Shown: positions 26,975-36,046 of the stretch, piece by piece
Layout of the letters: each line of letters opens with the position of its first letter
Position numbering within the stretch: position 1 is the first letter of the stretch
Assembly: GCF_001293775.1 (NCBI RefSeq)
Contig: NZ_LGLN01000045.1
Location: 22,747-86,746 of the forward strand
From: Pseudomonas syringae pv. cilantro
GTDB taxonomy: Bacteria > Pseudomonadota > Gammaproteobacteria > Pseudomonadales > Pseudomonadaceae
DNA: 64,000 nt
Reading direction: 5' to 3'
Made by a program: the position numbers and the translations under genes
The notes under the pieces: model-generated
Told to the model about the DNA's origin: nothing
Databases searched by the model: none
Seen by the model: the letters and a program-made list of their open reading frames with translations, nothing else

Positions 26975-27916
26975 TCAGACGTTAGGGCAAGGCACTGGAG
27001 CCCAGTCGCTTACATCAGGGCTTTTGCACATTTTTTCGACTTCGCTCTTACCGGCGGTAACCACCTGCTGGCTTTCAGCCTGTTTGACCTTGGCCTGTTG
27101 CAGTTCTTTCTCGGTACCCACCGCTTCTTTCGGCACGGCTGGCAGTTTCACCTTGGCCGGTTGCTTGGCTTTGCCGTTCTTTTTGGTCGAAGTGGCGGCA
27201 ACCGGCGCAGTCTCGGCATTGGCAACAACGACGACGTCATTGCGTTTCACACCAACCTGCTGCAGGTCTTTCTCGTAAGCCTGGGTGTAGCTGCTCAGGT
27301 CTTCGGTGGCGCGACCGTTGACGGCGGCGATCAGGTCGTTGGACTCTTTGAGCCCGGCCACGATCTCGGCCAGGCGCTTGCGGCCTTCGTCGGCGTTGAT
27401 CTTGTTCGATTTGCGACCTGAAATCAGGTTGCTGAACTCACGCTGGTAGCAGGTCTGCGAAGCCTTGGCATAAGCAGTGCTGCGGTCGATATCGGCAGCG
27501 CTTTTGCTGATGTCGGTGGAGTAGGAAGCGATGCGCGCCTTGTCATCGGTGATCTGCTTCTGACGCTCGGTGTAGTAACCCGCTGCGCCGCCCACCAGAG
27601 CACCGCCTGCTGCGCCAATCGCCACATTCCGTGCGCGCTTGTCCGAGTCACCTGTCAACGCACCGGCAAGCGCACCACCGACCGCGCCCAACGCGGCGCC
27701 GGTAGCAACCGATTTGGTCGTGTCCGAGTCTGTCTGACGCAGATGCTGCACCGGCTCGTAGCAAGAAGGGTAATACTCGACCTTGGTGGTCGCGCCGACT
27801 CTGGATACCGGCGAACTCGCGCAACCGGTCAGCAGAACAGCACTGAAACCGGCAGTGGCCAGCAGCAGAGAACGGCTTTTGGAGGCCGAGACAAACGGTT
27901 TACGGGACAAAAGCAT
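26975..27916 (-). CDS. tagQ: T6SS-associated outer-membrane lipoprotein TagQ
   Basis: TagQ anchors TagR at the outer membrane in the threonine-phosphorylation pathway that switches on H1-type T6SS. The 313-residue protein from ATG 27916 has a lipoprotein signal with lipobox LLTGC. A glycine-zipper segment follows (GAALGAVGGALAGALTG, GAAGGALVGGAAGYYTERQ), then a long coiled-coil-like region and a lysine-rich tail. The upstream extension to 28006 lacks the signal peptide start. Identification rests on lipobox, size and position next to tagR, as in P. aeruginosa H1. Confidence 0.82.
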   Translation of the reverse strand: MLLSRKPFVSASKSRSLLLATAGFSAVLLTGCASSPVSRVGATTKVEYYPSCYEPVQHLRQTDSDTTKSVATGAALGAVGGALAGALTGDSDKRARNVAIGAAGGALVGGAAGYYTERQKQITDDKARIASYSTDISKSAADIDRSTAYAKASQTCYQREFSNLISGRKSNKINADEGRKRLAEIVAGLKESNDLIAAVNGRATEDLSSYTQAYEKDLQQVGVKRNDVVVVANAETAPVAATSTKKNGKAKQPAKVKLPAVPKEAVGTEKELQQAKVKQAESQQVVTAGKSEVEKMCKSPDVSDWAPVPCPNV

Positions 27917-28002
27917 ATTGGCATTCTCTTCGTTGGTATTGACTAGCCCGGCGCAGCTTGATGCCACCCGAGTCCCTTCTTTGCTTCCCACACCCCGGCC
28001 AG

Positions 28003-29727
28003 TCATTGCTGACTGGCCGACGCAAGCAATTGCTTCAAGATCGTTTCCGGGTCGGCCCGCTTTTGCTGGCGGTACTCACCGACATGGCGAACGAACAACG
28101 TTGCCCTGGACACCAGACTCCTGCCGATGACCGGTTTGCGATTAAGCTCTTCTTTGATCCGCTGAAACTGCGCCTGAATCACCGCATCGGTGTAACGCGT
28201 GCCGGTCGCCAGGTTGTCGATATAGATCGCCACCGCACCGTCCAGCGCGCTGCGGCCATTGTCGATTGCAATGGCATACAGCCTGGCGCCGGTTTCGTCC
28301 TTTGCCGCAGCGGCCTGTTGCTGGCTTTTCTTCAGATTGGTCAGGCGAATGTTGTAGTTACTGATGGTCTCGGCCACCAGCGCAGCGGACTGGATCAGGT
28401 TGCCAGCGGCTTCCTCGCGCTGCCGGGCGATGAGCGAGACGTTGCGTTTCAGTTCTTCGTTGACCAGCCCCAATTCGGCTTGCAGACGAGGATCGGCACT
28501 GGCGGCAATGATGCTGTCCAGACGTTTGGTCGGATCATCGGTATCGGTGATGTCATCGGTCAGCGCCGCCAGACGGCCTTCCTTCTGCCATTGTTCGAAC
28601 AATTCCTTGTAGCGTGAGCGCGGCGCGGACAGCGCCCCGATGGCGACCCGAAAGCCGGTGGTTTCGTTGTTTTGCTCGGTACCGTCGGCGGCGAACAGCG
28701 GGTACTCGCGACGCATGCCGGTAAACAGCGTGCCCTCGCCCTCCAGGTAATTCCCGCCCTTGGCCACAAAACCGCCATAGGCCCCCTGACGACGTCCGGC
28801 ATGCACCAGCTGGAATGACTCTTGGACCATTTCCGCCGCATTGCCTATCACGTCGAACATGCCGATGGGGTTGGGCAGCTTCGTACCGACAGGCATCAGC
28901 CGCGCCGCCTGCCCGGTGCCGCCAGCGACCTGGTTGAACACCGCCCAATCGGCCAGAGGACCATCGCCCTCGCTGCCCTCGATGCGCCGTGGAAACAGAC
29001 GCCCGTCCATGTCCTGACGACTGACGGCTTGCGCTCCGCGTGCCGCAAACTCCCACTCGACCTCGGTCGGCAGGCGGACAAAGCCGACCCCGCCGTCTTC
29101 TGTGTCGCTACCGCGCCCGCTGACCGGCAGCAGATCCCGGTGATTTTTCAACAGCCAGGCGCTGTATACCGCGCCAAAGCGCTCGGCCTCGAAGCGCGAC
29201 AACTTGACCTTGGGCAAGCGCCCTGCCATGCCGGTCGGCGCGTCACAGGCGGGTGCTGCTTCGCCGTTGGCGAGGGACTGCGCTTGCGACATGACCTGCG
29301 CATACTGCCGCGCGGTGACCTCGTATTTGCCGATGAAATACATCATCGGTTTGAGCGGTGTTCCGGCATCGGTTTTCGGCAGCAGCGGGCCGATCACCTT
29401 GCGCCAGTCACCGGGCAAATCCTTCAGCGTGAACTGGCCGTTGATGAAGTCGCGGCGATAACCGGAAATGAACGACTGCTTATAGCCCGCCTCGCCTTCG
29501 CTGAACGGATAGCCGAGGTTGATCTCGCGGTCGTCCAGGCTGCCCTGAGCCAGCACGTAAACGTAACGAAACACCATTTCGCCGTCACACGGCAGCGGCA
29601 GGCTGATGTCATCCGCCAAGGGCTTGGGGTTATCCAGCGTGCCGTTGTCATCCGCAAAAGCGCTGAACGACGACACGCACAGCGAAGCGATCACCAGCCT
29701 CAGGGCAGCTCTGCGCAACTCAAACAT
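28003..29727 (-). CDS. tagR: T6SS sensor component TagR, SUMF1/FGE-like
   Basis: A 574-residue periplasmic protein with a signal peptide ending about AFA. A formylglycine-generating-enzyme-like (SUMF1) domain (about residues 105-380) follows. Typical blocks are GKYEVTARQYAQVM, RLPTEVEWEFAARG and GMFDVIGNAAEMVQES. TagR stimulates PpkA autophosphorylation and works with the lipoprotein TagQ; it is not thought to be a catalytic FGE. ATG 29727 has AAGGAA upstream. It overlaps tagS by eight bases. Confidence 0.88.
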   Translation of the reverse strand: MFELRRAALRLVIASLCVSSFSAFADDNGTLDNPKPLADDISLPLPCDGEMVFRYVYVLAQGSLDDREINLGYPFSEGEAGYKQSFISGYRRDFINGQFTLKDLPGDWRKVIGPLLPKTDAGTPLKPMMYFIGKYEVTARQYAQVMSQAQSLANGEAAPACDAPTGMAGRLPKVKLSRFEAERFGAVYSAWLLKNHRDLLPVSGRGSDTEDGGVGFVRLPTEVEWEFAARGAQAVSRQDMDGRLFPRRIEGSEGDGPLADWAVFNQVAGGTGQAARLMPVGTKLPNPIGMFDVIGNAAEMVQESFQLVHAGRRQGAYGGFVAKGGNYLEGEGTLFTGMRREYPLFAADGTEQNNETTGFRVAIGALSAPRSRYKELFEQWQKEGRLAALTDDITDTDDPTKRLDSIIAASADPRLQAELGLVNEELKRNVSLIARQREEAAGNLIQSAALVAETISNYNIRLTNLKKSQQQAAAAKDETGARLYAIAIDNGRSALDGAVAIYIDNLATGTRYTDAVIQAQFQRIKEELNRKPVIGRSLVSRATLFVRHVGEYRQQKRADPETILKQLLASASQQ

Positions 29728-30913
29728 CTCTGATTCCTTCCGAAGCTTCGATTCGGGCCACGCGCAGGCCGCCCAGCGCCGCAGCAACAGCGCTGGCACC
29801 CAGCACGGCCAACAGGGCCACGAGGTAATGACGAGCGAGCAGATGGCTGGCGTATTCGCCGGACACCTGCACGAACAGACGATTCAGGCCCAGTTCGGCC
29901 ACGCCGTACAACGCGGCGGAAGTCAGAGCCGCCAATGCGCCGCTGTAAATGGCCTGCAATACCACGAACAACAGCAATGCGCCGGTACTGAAACCCAGCA
30001 GGCGCAGCACTGAAAGCTCACGGCGTTTGCGCTCGACAGAGGCCAGAGCCCCTGCAAAGATTGCTGCGCAGGCGCCGCACAGGGCCAGACCGGAGATGAT
30101 CCAGAACACGATTGAAAGATTGCGGCTCAGCGACTGAACCTGGGCGATGGCTTGCGACTGAGTCGACACCAGCAGGCCGTTTTCGGCGAAGTAGTGGCGC
30201 AACGTTTCGACATCATTCAGGTTGCGCGCATACAACCGGAAGGCCGGATAGATGCGCTGCGCTTGCGGCGCTGACTCGCCCGGCCAGCCCAATACAGGCA
30301 CAGCGCGGCCGTCACGATAATCTTCAGCGGCCTGCAACAGCCCCAACGATGCAAATAACGCATCACGCTGAAACGCTTCAAGCGGCAGCACCGCCGAGAC
30401 ACGCAGCCGAGTACGTTGCGTCTGAAGCACACCTGACACCTGACGGGTGAACGCGGCATCAAGCCAGTCGCCGGCCCGTGCATTGAGCTTTTCTGCGGCG
30501 GTTCTGCTCAGCACAACGCTGTCCAGCCCCGGAGGCGGAAGCAGGCCACTCAACAGCGGGTCGCCCTGTGCAGTCGGAATCATCTCGACGTTAAGCAGCT
30601 GGTTGTTCAGCGACAGATCAGCGGTTGCGGCTATCTGCCGGGTTCTGGGCAGTGCAAAGCTGACGTCCGGGCGCGCGGCCAGGCTGTCGATGAATTGCGC
30701 CGTGAAACGACCGCCGCCTAGCGGAATGACTTCGCGCACGGCCGGGTCTTGCTCCAGACGTTCGGTGAGGCTGCCGACCAGGCCGAACTTGAGGCCGAAC
30801 AACACCAGCAAAGGTGCGATCACCGCGACCAGAGCCAATACGTTACAGGCGGACAGTCGGCTTTCGCTGCGATAGTCCTGCCAGGCCAGACTGGCGATGA
30901 GAGGCACGCGCAT
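29720..30913 (-). CDS. tagS: T6SS ABC transporter permease TagS
   Basis: A 397-residue FtsX/MacB-type permease with an N-terminal helix (NVLALVAVIAPLLVLFGLKF), a large periplasmic domain of about 230 residues, and three C-terminal helices. It pairs with the TagT ATPase in the TagQRST relay that signals to PpkA. The start codon shares a base with the tagT stop (TGATG). Family assignment is from topology and the neighbouring ATPase and tagR. Confidence 0.86.
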   Translation of the reverse strand: MRVPLIASLAWQDYRSESRLSACNVLALVAVIAPLLVLFGLKFGLVGSLTERLEQDPAVREVIPLGGGRFTAQFIDSLAARPDVSFALPRTRQIAATADLSLNNQLLNVEMIPTAQGDPLLSGLLPPPGLDSVVLSRTAAEKLNARAGDWLDAAFTRQVSGVLQTQRTRLRVSAVLPLEAFQRDALFASLGLLQAAEDYRDGRAVPVLGWPGESAPQAQRIYPAFRLYARNLNDVETLRHYFAENGLLVSTQSQAIAQVQSLSRNLSIVFWIISGLALCGACAAIFAGALASVERKRRELSVLRLLGFSTGALLLFVVLQAIYSGALAALTSAALYGVAELGLNRLFVQVSGEYASHLLARHYLVALLAVLGASAVAAALGGLRVARIEASEGIRDV

Positions 30914-31629
30914 CAGTTCGGCTCTCCCAGCGTTGCGGTCACGCCACCGTCGGCATCACGCCGACATTCAATGCGCAACACTGCAAGCCCGGCGCTGCGG
31001 GCAAGCGTTTCATCGTGAGTTGCAATCAGGCAGCAGGCGTTCTGTTTCTTTGCCTGGGTGAGCAGTAATTGCATAACCCGGCCGGCATTGAGCGGGTCCA
31101 GCGCTGCGGTCGGCTCGTCAGCCAGCAGCAACTGCGGCGAATGCGCGAGCGCCCTTGCACAACTGACCCGCTGGCGTTGCCCGACCGAAAGGGCAGCAGG
31201 CTTCTTGCGCAGTTGATCGCCAATTTCCAACTGCTCGGCCAGTTGCCCGACCGTGCCGTCGTCGGCCAGCCCCAACAGCTTGCGCGACAGTCCGATATTG
31301 CTCTGCACATCCAGATAACCCAGCAGCCCGCCCGTTTGAAGTACGTAGCCGAGGTGTCGACTGCGCAAATCCGCCAGCTGCTTCTGCAGACCTTCGCGCC
31401 ACAGCTCAGCGATATCGTACTCGCCTGCAGAGGTCGCGAAATCGAAGCGCTGCACCCGGTCGGGGACCGACACCAGCGCCAGAATATCCAGCAGGGTACT
31501 TTTGCCACAGCCGCTGGGTCCGACCAGTGCATATTGCTGCCCGGCACGCAGTTCCAGACGCGGGATCACCAGGCTGTAGCGCTGACTGCCCTGCCCTCGG
31601 GCCTTGTGTACCTCGCGCAGACTCAGCAT
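30913..31629 (-). CDS. tagT: T6SS ABC transporter ATPase TagT
   Basis: A 238-residue ABC ATPase with Walker A GPSGCGKST, a signature near LSVGQRQRVSCARAL and Walker B LLLADEPTAALDP. It is the ATPase partner of TagS. The ATG at 31629 overlaps the last base of the ppkA stop codon; a GTG three bases earlier is also possible. Part of the tagQRST-ppkA-pppA regulatory block. Confidence 0.93.
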   Translation of the reverse strand: MLSLREVHKARGQGSQRYSLVIPRLELRAGQQYALVGPSGCGKSTLLDILALVSVPDRVQRFDFATSAGEYDIAELWREGLQKQLADLRSRHLGYVLQTGGLLGYLDVQSNIGLSRKLLGLADDGTVGQLAEQLEIGDQLRKKPAALSVGQRQRVSCARALAHSPQLLLADEPTAALDPLNAGRVMQLLLTQAKKQNACCLIATHDETLARSAGLAVLRIECRRDADGGVTATLGEPN

Positions 31630-34600
31630 CACGGCAGCGTCGACAATGGAACGCGGTACAACGCATCACCCGGCTCGGCATCGCCAAAGCGTACCCAGTT
31701 GGCCAGATCGTTATGAAAGGTTTCATAGAGGCGGATTTTCGAATCCAGCTCATCGATGAAATCTTCCTGCTCAGCCACGCTCAGGGACAGCCACAGATCC
31801 TGGGTCATGTTCAGCGATTTGCTGCGGTACGGCAGCCCCTCCAGATATTCGCCCAGGATGCCGCCTTCAGTCAGATTCCCGCCCTTGCGCAAGGCTGACG
31901 GATCACGACTCATGTAAGCACTGGCGCTGGCGATTTCCTGAAAGAAGTCCTTGGGCGAGGTTTTGGTCTTGCGGGCAGCGTCCACGATCAGTTTGAGCGA
32001 CTGCTGCAAGTCGTTAAGCTGCAATTTGGTTAGCATCACACACACCTGAAACGCCGGAAGCTTCAGATTGGTGACGTCCCGGTCGGCCGTCCAGGCGCTG
32101 ACCAGTTGGGGGGCCTGGCTGGCCGACTTGCGGCCCAGAAAATCCATGTGCATGGCATAACCGACTGCCGCAGTTTTTTCGGCGATACTCGGTGCTGCGG
32201 TCAGGACCGGCACGGCTTGCGACGGATTACTGCGGACCTGATGCACAAGGTCGGCAAACACCGAACCTATCTCGTCGACGCGCGCGCCAAACTGGCGGAC
32301 ATCGCCGCCCGCCACCGGGATGTAAAGGTTGCCGATCTGCGGGTTCGCATCGGCAGTCAGCGTGCGGTATTGCTGCTCGGCCGAGGCATGATTTTTCTTG
32401 CCCGCATCGGTACGCAGATGCAGGGCAAAAATCTTGATCTGCTTGCCAAGCGCCGCCTGACGCACCTCGGCCTCGTTCATCTGGGTACTGCTCAGCGGAT
32501 CGCTTTTGCGCAGCGATCCGGCATCGCTGACCAACAGGATCAGCCGGCCACCATAGCCCGACCAGTCCATCTCGTTGACCGCCTGCATCACCCCGGCAAA
32601 GGAGTCCTCGTTGAACGCATGGCTGGAGACTGACGTGGCCTTGACCTGCCCGGCCAGTTCCATGAAGCGCTGCGGGTCACGGCCCTGATCCAGAGTGACC
32701 AGGGTTTTGGTCAGATACTCGAGACCCGGGGTTTTACTGATGTTGTTACGAAAACCCACCAGACCGAAACTGACGCTGTCCAGCTCGCCGCGCTGGGCGA
32801 TTTTTTCCTGCAAGCCATGCACCACCTCGCGGACCTGATCGATGTAGGGCTGCATCGACACCGAGGTGTCCACGACCAGCACCACCGCTGTGCGGAAGGC
32901 ATCGGCACTTTGAGCGGCCCTGACTTCATTGCCCGCCGTCTTTTGCGGCAGGTTGCCTGGATCGATCGAGGCCACGTTCAACAGTTGAACCGGCTGGCCG
33001 TTTTCATCGAAGCTCTCTTGCGACTCGAAAATCGGCAGCAGGTAAAACTGATCCTGAGGCACTGCGCTGGCGGCAGGCTCCAGGGCCAGCACCTGAGTAT
33101 TGTCTTCGGCATGCTTCTGAGCATCGAGCAGCAGCTTTTTGGCTGCCGCAGGATCAGCAATCAGTTTTTCCAGTTGCTCGGGCTGGCGCACGAACATCAC
33201 TGGCGCACGTCCGGAGCGTTCGGTGAATTTCAAGACCAGGCTCTGTTTCCAATCACTGACCTGCTCGGCAGGCAACCAGCCCTCGCTGCGCCCGTCGCTG
33301 GCAGCGCCGACCCTTAGCCACTGGCTGCCATTGACCGTCTGGCGTTGATAAACGTACAGCACGGAAAATGCGGGCAGTTCCTCCCCGGCGGAAGCGCCAG
33401 GTTCACTGGCATAGCGCGTACCTGGCTTGCTCAGGACGCGCTGAAACAGAGTTTTCTTGCCCGGCATCAGCAACGGGCGCTGGCCACCGTCGCTGTCGGA
33501 CGATACGGAGGAAGGCTGTGTCTGCGCCGCAACCGGTGTTGGAGCAGTCTCCGGTGGCTTGGTCTGCGCCTTGGCATCGCGCACGTCAGCATCATGCACG
33601 TCGCCCCGCAAAAACCAGTAACCGCCGGCTCCAATCGCCGCAGCAATGGCCACGGTGAGCAAGGCCAGCGGCAGCACCCGACGTTTCTCAGGCGGCGCGG
33701 TTTTGCTCAGGATCAGCTCGGGTGGCGGCATCAAAAGAGGCGCGCTCACCGGCGGCGGGCCGCTCGGAATGTCGATGGACACCGGCGTCATACCGGCAAG
33801 CTCGTCGCGTGGCGCTTCGGGCTTGAGCAACGGCTGAAACACCGTGCGCTCAGTATCGTCGAGCCCGAGCGTGTCCAGCGCGGCCAGCAAGGCCTTGGCG
33901 TCAGGAAAGCGCTCGGCCGGGTTCTTGGCCAGCAGACGCGTGAGAATGTCCTGATAGCGGCCGTGATGCACCGGCAGCTCGGGCAACGGTTCGGTGAGAT
34001 GCGCCAGCGCCGTGGAAAGCGCATCGACACCGTTGTACGGCAGCTTGCCGACCAGAATTTCATACAACACTACGCCCAGCGCATACAGGTCCGCACGCCC
34101 ATCGATATCCTGGCCGCGAGCCTGCTCCGGGCTCATGTAACTGGGCGTACCGACCGCGAAACCGGCCTGCGTGAATTGCGTGCGGTCATCCAGCGACTTG
34201 GCGATGCCGAAGTCCGACAGTACAGCATTGCCATCGGCGCGAAACAGAATGTTGGCCGGCTTGACGTCCCGGTGCACCAGCCCCTGATCATGGGCGTAAC
34301 CCAGTGCAGAGGCGATCTGCCGGATGTACAGCAAACCCTGCTCGGCACTCAGGCCAGACGCAATGCGCTCTTTGAGCGTGCCGTTGGGCAAGAACTCCAT
34401 GGCCATGTAATACAGGTCGTCGACATTGCCGATGTCATGGATGGTCACGGTGTGCGGGTGTGACAGACGCGCCAGCGTGCGGCCCTCACGCAGAAAGCGC
34501 TCGCAGAAGCTCGGATCGGCGGCCAGCGTGGCGGCCATCACCTTGAGCGCCACCTTGCGTTCGAGCGAGCGCTGGGTGGCCAGGTAGACCGTCGCCATGG

Positions 34601-34652
34601 CGCCTTCGCCAATCTCGCCTTCTATGTCAAATCCAGAAATCCGTATGTCCAT
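31629..34652 (-). CDS. ppkA: T6SS threonine kinase PpkA
   Basis: PpkA phosphorylates the FHA protein Fha1 and thereby triggers T6SS firing. The 1007-residue protein has an N-terminal kinase (about 1-270) with GEGAMATVYLA, Lys37, HRD at 127-129 with KPAN, and DFG at 147-149. A single membrane helix lies around residues 325-350 (LALLTVAIAAAIGAGGYWFL). In the periplasm there is a von Willebrand A domain (about 600-780, VVLVVDTSVSMQ). It matches the roughly 1030-residue P. aeruginosa protein in layout. ATG 34652 is preferred to the TTG at 34667. It lies 11 bases after pppA. Confidence 0.95.
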   Translation of the reverse strand: MDIRISGFDIEGEIGEGAMATVYLATQRSLERKVALKVMAATLAADPSFCERFLREGRTLARLSHPHTVTIHDIGNVDDLYYMAMEFLPNGTLKERIASGLSAEQGLLYIRQIASALGYAHDQGLVHRDVKPANILFRADGNAVLSDFGIAKSLDDRTQFTQAGFAVGTPSYMSPEQARGQDIDGRADLYALGVVLYEILVGKLPYNGVDALSTALAHLTEPLPELPVHHGRYQDILTRLLAKNPAERFPDAKALLAALDTLGLDDTERTVFQPLLKPEAPRDELAGMTPVSIDIPSGPPPVSAPLLMPPPELILSKTAPPEKRRVLPLALLTVAIAAAIGAGGYWFLRGDVHDADVRDAKAQTKPPETAPTPVAAQTQPSSVSSDSDGGQRPLLMPGKKTLFQRVLSKPGTRYASEPGASAGEELPAFSVLYVYQRQTVNGSQWLRVGAASDGRSEGWLPAEQVSDWKQSLVLKFTERSGRAPVMFVRQPEQLEKLIADPAAAKKLLLDAQKHAEDNTQVLALEPAASAVPQDQFYLLPIFESQESFDENGQPVQLLNVASIDPGNLPQKTAGNEVRAAQSADAFRTAVVLVVDTSVSMQPYIDQVREVVHGLQEKIAQRGELDSVSFGLVGFRNNISKTPGLEYLTKTLVTLDQGRDPQRFMELAGQVKATSVSSHAFNEDSFAGVMQAVNEMDWSGYGGRLILLVSDAGSLRKSDPLSSTQMNEAEVRQAALGKQIKIFALHLRTDAGKKNHASAEQQYRTLTADANPQIGNLYIPVAGGDVRQFGARVDEIGSVFADLVHQVRSNPSQAVPVLTAAPSIAEKTAAVGYAMHMDFLGRKSASQAPQLVSAWTADRDVTNLKLPAFQVCVMLTKLQLNDLQQSLKLIVDAARKTKTSPKDFFQEIASASAYMSRDPSALRKGGNLTEGGILGEYLEGLPYRSKSLNMTQDLWLSLSVAEQEDFIDELDSKIRLYETFHNDLANWVRFGDAEPGDALYRVPLSTLP

Positions 34653-34663
34653 GTGTATGTTCT

Positions 34664-35392
34664 TCAACCGGCTTTGACGACGATGGCAGTAATGTTGTCG
34701 GGTGCGCCCCGTGTCAGCCCGAGGTGCACCAGGCTGCGCACGATTTCGTACGGGTCCTTGTGACTCAGTACGTCACGAATCTCATGGTCTTCGGCGGTCT
34801 TGTTCAAGCCGTCGCTGCACAGCAGGTAGGTGTCGCCGGGCAGGATCTGGAGTTGCACCTGCGACAGTTCGAGCCGGTCCTGAACCCCGATTGCCCGGGT
34901 GACGATGTTCGAGCGCGGATGCACTCGCGCTTGCGCTTCGTTGAGCAAGCCGCTGTCCATCAAGTCCTGCACATAGCTGTGATCGCGTGAAATACCTTGC
35001 AGCTCGCCGTCGCGCAGGCGATACAGGCGGCTGTCACCGGCCCACAGACAAATGCCCTGATTTCCCCGTACCGCCAGCAACACCACGGTGCTGCCCATCA
35101 TGCTCACATTGCGTTGATGGGTTTCCTTGCGCACTGCCGCGTTCACTTCATCCAGGCGTTCGCGCAACAGCTCGACGCAGGCATCCAGCGCGGAGGCAGA
35201 AGGCGAATTGCGCAGGGTGTCGACGATCAGACTGCTCACGTAGTCGCCCGCCGCGTGCCCGCCCATGCCATCCGCCACGACCCACAAGCCCTCGGCGGAC
35301 CTCTCCAGAAAGGCGTCTTCGTTGATCTGACGGACCATACCGACATGGCTGTAGCTGGCCGACGTGTAATTCATGCTTGAGGGTGCGCTCAT
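34664..35392 (-). CDS. pppA: T6SS PP2C phosphatase PppA
   Basis: PppA removes phosphate from Fha1 and opposes PpkA, shutting off T6SS. The 242-residue protein shows the PP2C motifs VRQINEDAFL, VVADGMGGHAAGD, WAGDSRLYRL and APDNITAIVV, with the metal-binding aspartates. The ATG immediately follows the tagF stop (TAGATG), so translation is probably coupled. Confidence 0.95.
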   Translation of the reverse strand: MSAPSSMNYTSASYSHVGMVRQINEDAFLERSAEGLWVVADGMGGHAAGDYVSSLIVDTLRNSPSASALDACVELLRERLDEVNAAVRKETHQRNVSMMGSTVVLLAVRGNQGICLWAGDSRLYRLRDGELQGISRDHSYVQDLMDSGLLNEAQARVHPRSNIVTRAIGVQDRLELSQVQLQILPGDTYLLCSDGLNKTAEDHEIRDVLSHKDPYEIVRSLVHLGLTRGAPDNITAIVVKAG

Positions 35393-36046
35393 CTAGACCT
35401 CTGCCCCATTGCCCAACAGGAAACTGCCGAAATCCGCCGCAGCCGGTAGCCCTTCACAACGCAGCATGCCCGGTGCAATGCTTTCCGACCCGTTGCCCCA
35501 CCAGACGCTGGCACCTTCGCAAGCGCGCTCGACCAGCGCGGTACTCCGCTCCTGAGGTGTAACGGCAGAAAAGCGTTGCAGCCCGGCAAAAGCGTGCACC
35601 GGCTGACGTGGCGCCAATAGCGGCGCGCCCAGCGCCTGCAGCCCGGCTTCGAACAACTCGAACGTCGCCTGCGGTTCAAGCGTCGCCAGCAGCAGCTCTT
35701 CCGCCTGCTCGAACCAGCCATCCGCGCCACTGAGCAGTGAACCCGGTGCCTGTCCGGCTTCGATGGGCACCGCGACTGTCATCGGGAAATAGCGACCGAC
35801 CCGATCAATGCTCGGCATCAATACGCCAGTGACCGCCTGTGGGCCGCACACGCCCGAGGCCAGCACGAACCGCCACAGCGGGCTGATCAGATAGGCATCG
35901 AGCCAGGCACCACCGAGCTGTCTCTGGCTCGCGAGCAAGCCGGCCGCCAGCCAGGCGTCCCACGGCTGAATGAAGCTCTGCGGCAAATCGCGGCTGACGA
36001 AATCGCCACGGCTGGCCAGTTTTCCGTAGAAGCCCACCGCTGTCAT
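35393..36046 (-). CDS. tagF: T6SS-associated protein TagF
   Basis: TagF is a cytoplasmic negative regulator that holds T6SS in the off state independently of PpkA by binding Fha1. The 217-residue protein opens with the family-typical GFYGKLASRGDFVSRDLP and contains the block GVLMPSIDRVGRYFPMTVAV. It is between tssM (four-base overlap) and pppA, the same position as in P. aeruginosa H1. Confidence 0.93.
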   Translation of the reverse strand: MTAVGFYGKLASRGDFVSRDLPQSFIQPWDAWLAAGLLASQRQLGGAWLDAYLISPLWRFVLASGVCGPQAVTGVLMPSIDRVGRYFPMTVAVPIEAGQAPGSLLSGADGWFEQAEELLLATLEPQATFELFEAGLQALGAPLLAPRQPVHAFAGLQRFSAVTPQERSTALVERACEGASVWWGNGSESIAPGMLRCEGLPAAADFGSFLLGNGAEV

